Source: Sapria himalayana
Lineage: Eukaryota > Streptophyta > Magnoliopsida > Malpighiales > Rafflesiaceae
Direction of reading: 5' to 3'
NCBI GenBank assembly: GCA_029783825.1
Contig: JAREIK010012209.1
Coordinates: 97,001 to 161,000, forward strand
DNA: 64,000 nt
The translations under genes were made by a program, and so were the position numbers. Positions 61,291 through 64,000 of this stretch are shown piece by piece; the first letter of the stretch is position 1, and each line of letters opens with the position of its first letter. Below the pieces are notes generated by a model. The model did not search any database. It was not told the DNA's origin and worked only from the letters and a program-made list of their open reading frames with translations.

Positions 61291-62493
61291 TGATGACTAT
61301 TTAATTAAACAAATAACAATCATTTTCAACGCCAACTATTGAACAAGTTTATCCCCGAATGTTCATCTTCTCCCTTCCCCCATTTTTCTCTTCTCCATTT
61401 TCACCTAACCCTCATTTTTCTTCAGTTGTTTATTCCACCATTGGCCTCCTCCTCTCCACCAGACCCCACGACCCTTGTCCATCAGACCCCACCTCGGTGA
61501 CGTCAAGACTGCATTGCACTAGCATTCAACATCTCTCCTTCAGAGGATTATTATTTGTCTTATTTTCTTGAGATAATATTCAAGGGTGTTAGGGTTTAAT
61601 GCTACAAACCTCTGTTGTTTTATTATGTTTGTTATTTGACTGCAACTTTTATTGTGTTTCTAATATTTTTTTTATTAGAAATTTGGCTTTAATATGAGTT
61701 CTTCATCTTTTTGTTGCAACAATATGATCACTCGCGAGAAGAGTAAACTCATTCATATGTGCCAATATCAAGTTAAAAATTTTGTAATGACATTTTTCCT
61801 CCTCCAGACAACAATTAAATGATTCAGTAAGATTAATTGTCTTCTTATCCAAATATTTTTTTTTTGCAAACTTTACCTAATATTATGGATTATTCTCATC
61901 TATCAAGTAGTAACATGGCATTCTTTTTATCTCTCTTTTCTTTCATAATATGTTTGGTTACGTTGCTACTAAAAGTCTCATTCACATGATGATAGTAATA
62001 TGCATGATTTTCAACTATAAATACTTCATAAATACTATGTAGAATTGGTTGATATCTATCATAAATAATGACTGCATGATTATCAAACAGTATCCCCTCA
62101 ATTTCTACATAACTCATAACCAATCATCATAGTTTTCTGAACGTATAATATCAAATATAAATAGGAATATATGCTATTATCGAGAACATGGAGCCCCTCT
62201 ATAGTCCACATAAATGGATAGAGTCAATTGTAGTAATATGTCATTAACCTATTAGTAATTCTTAATTTGAATAGGAATGAGCAATCAACATCTGCCAAAA
62301 ATGCTCATTTTTTTAATATATTATATAATCATACCTAGATTAATGTTCACCAATTTCTATATATATATATATATGAACATAAATTATGTATTTGTATATA
62401 TTTAAATATAAACATATATAAATATATAAATAAATACACACACACACACATAAAAAAATATATATGTTTATATTTTTATATGTTTATGTTTAT

Positions 62494-62530
<37 letters not shown>

Positions 62531-62543
62531 GTATATATTTAAT
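61291..62543. other. Spacer between the two repeat copies
   Basis: A C/T-richer patch (61350-61570) could be a leader or a captured UTR. The remainder is AT-rich with a TA run at about 62497-62526. No gene motif; the short frames are unsupported. Confidence 0.4.
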
Positions 62544-62760
62544 TTATGAGTTTTGTATGGAAATAATGCATTTTAAATAAAAAATCCAAAATATAATACT
62601 GGTTTCAAAAATATGCCCAAATTAGTGCATCTAGAAATAACATGACAATGGCTATTATTTTGAATGGTGACCATTGCTATGCTGTTGAAATTTTAAAAAT
62701 CAGATGCCAACTTTCAAAACGAGAGTTATTGAATTTTAACAGTTTCAAATGCCACTATCT
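62544..62760. repeat. Direct repeat, probable MULE end, copy 2
   Basis: Homologous to 61069-61290 but with the CpG-containing positions decayed to TG/CA. It lies about 380 bp upstream of the MULE start codon, where a Mutator-like terminal repeat is expected. Confidence 0.7.
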
Positions 62761-63135
62761 CTATCTCTATCTCTCCACAAATATAGTGCTTTCATTTGTA
62801 TCTATAATTCTTGTTAATTATAAATGCGTATTATGATGTATACACACAAATATTTGGGTCATTCTTATACTTATATATGTCTACATTATTTTAGATAAAG
62901 AATGCTATACCTTATAGTTATTTATAGTACTTTCTATTTGTCCCATTTGTTTCATTTGAGAATGCAATTTTGTTAAAATGAAGAAATTTGGCTGAGCAAT
63001 TTATGCAGAATTATATATAATTCTAAAAATAATTCTATAAAAAAGTGCTTATTCGATAATTATCTCTCATATTATTTAATTATTTTTTACTTGTTTTGAA
63101 ACAGGTCAATTATATCTATTCTGTCTATCTCCGTA

Positions 63136-64000
63136 ATGTGTTATTATAATGGACATATAGTGAGGACCCATAATGATGTGAAATATAATGGAAAAAAAGC
63201 TTTGATTGTGCCTTTGGAAATACCTGTTGACTACACATTTGAATACTTGGGTGATATCATATTTTCAATCACACCTATTAACAAACAGACGTTCAACTTA
63301 GTTCTCAAGTGTAAGTATCCTTTCAACCTCTTATAATTTGGAATGACAGTTGTGTGCACAAAATGTTGAACATGGTTAACACAAATGCCATTGAGAAAAT
63401 TGAATTATTTGTTGAGGTTATTTGAATATACCAACAAGCGAATCAATCTATTGGTGTTGTAGAAATTGAGAATGTTGTAGAAATTGACTATGGTTGTGGG
63501 CCTAGCAGTAGTTCAGTACGAGATACTAGAGCATATGAAGATGTTGATGCTTATGCTTATGAAGAAGGTAATGATGAATCTAATGAAGATGTTGATACTG
63601 AATATGATGATAACTTACATGTTCAAGCTGATGTACATATTCCATCATTCCAGACTACAAATCAAGTTTTGGAGAATGAGTGAGGGATATTTGTCTTTGC
63701 ACATGCAATATCTTGTGATGTATCGAATATCACAGATGATGATGAGGAACCTGATGAGTTGGCTCCTATTCAGGTTCACTAACCACTAACACCTTGTTTT
63801 GAATATATTGAAAACATAGATATTCTATTTCAAGTAGTTGGACTCTATGATGGCAAGAAACAACCAATTATGTGAGTGGTGAATTTGTAGTAGGACAAGT
63901 TTTAATTCTAAATCCGAATTGTAAGAGGCTGCAAAGATTTATTCAATTAAAATACACTATGAGTTTTTTGTAGTTGCCTCCTCAAAAAAATTACTTGTTT
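63136..64000 (+). pseudogene. MULE (mudrA-like) transposase N-terminal part, decayed, runs off window
   Basis: Starts MCYYNGHIVRTHNDVKYNGK, then VPLEIPVDYTFEYLGDIIFS, KQTFNLVLKCKYPFN. A frame change leads to MLNMVNTNAIEKIELFVEVI, a Glu/Asp-rich linker (AYAYEEGNDESNEDVDTEYD), SFQTTNQVLENE*GIF, CDVSNITDDDEEPDELAPIQ and FEYIENIDI. Near 63890 comes GQVLILNPNC with KRLQRFIQLKYTM, which fits the FxSKxxLQxAxKxYSIK segment. This is the N-terminal region of plant Mutator-like transposases, before the DDE core, which lies outside the window. At least two stops and two frameshifts make it a pseudogene. Confidence 0.85.

Noticed and set aside
63484..63789. Met/Leu-rich 101-codon frame
   Set aside because: Shadow of the MULE acidic linker read in another frame.
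1..64000. Search for an undescribed multi-gene system
   Set aside because: All recognisable coding sequence belongs to known plant transposon families and is decayed. No cluster of unknown intact genes was seen.

Overview
This window reads as a heterochromatin-like, transposon-dominated piece of a flowering-plant nuclear genome. It is very AT-rich. The relics of CACTA, MULE, hAT, Ty1-copia and Ty3-gypsy elements are typical of angiosperms. I cannot name the species from sequence alone; a monocot is only a guess. No intact host protein gene, rRNA, tRNA or CRISPR array was recognised. Nearly every long open frame is either a shadow of a pyrimidine tract or a decayed transposon fragment.

Layout. 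1-1.2 kb is featureless AT-rich DNA. 1.2-4.08 kb is a nearly pure pyrimidine (C/T) tract on the + strand, ending exactly at a CACTA terminus. 4.08-10.64 kb is CACTA element A (minus strand): a tnp2-type transposase pseudogene (Transpos_assoc, Tnp2, DUF4218, DUF4216) followed by a Ptta/En/Spm-type second ORF. Its other terminus is not visible. 10.64-16.08 kb is CACTA element B (plus strand), with both ends, a broken Ptta/En/Spm-type ORF, a Ulp1-like (C48) protease whose catalytic residues are still readable, and a 60-bp-stem hairpin near its right end. 16.08-17.40 kb holds exon-like pieces with good splice sites on the minus strand. 17.40-18.88 and 29.58-30.62 kb are two halves of another pyrimidine tract split by CACTA element C (18.885-29.583 kb). 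C has matched ends, a 963-bp tandem duplication carrying GC-rich alanine-codon-like triplets, remnants of both transposon genes but no tnp2 core, and a long array of about 60-bp subterminal repeats.

30.6-60 kb is mostly retrotransposon debris. It includes a minus-strand copia RT/RNase H relic (32.0-33.1), a copia LTR with a degenerate primer-binding site abutting it (33.1-35.1), and a plus-strand copia gag-integrase relic (36.5-38.6). It continues with an Athila-like minus-strand ORF relic (41.3-42.4), a gypsy element with two diverged LTRs (about 42.5-49.0), a gypsy pol relic interrupted by a 543-bp insert carrying what looks like the last coding exon of a captured host gene (52.4-54.5), and another minus-strand copia RT/RNase H relic (55.3-56.4). 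Small DNA elements include a 389-bp hAT-like element with a perfect 8-bp target duplication (49.9-50.3) and an 888-bp foldback element with about 440-bp arms (60.1-61.0). The window ends in the N-terminal part of a decayed MULE transposase (63.1-64.0), preceded by two direct copies of a probable MULE terminal region.

The genes do not form a host pathway. What holds them together is nested insertion history. I found no convincing undescribed biological system. The points most worth checking are the captured exon, the CACTA/pyrimidine-tract association, the GC-rich tandem duplication in element C, the hairpin in element B and the foldback element.
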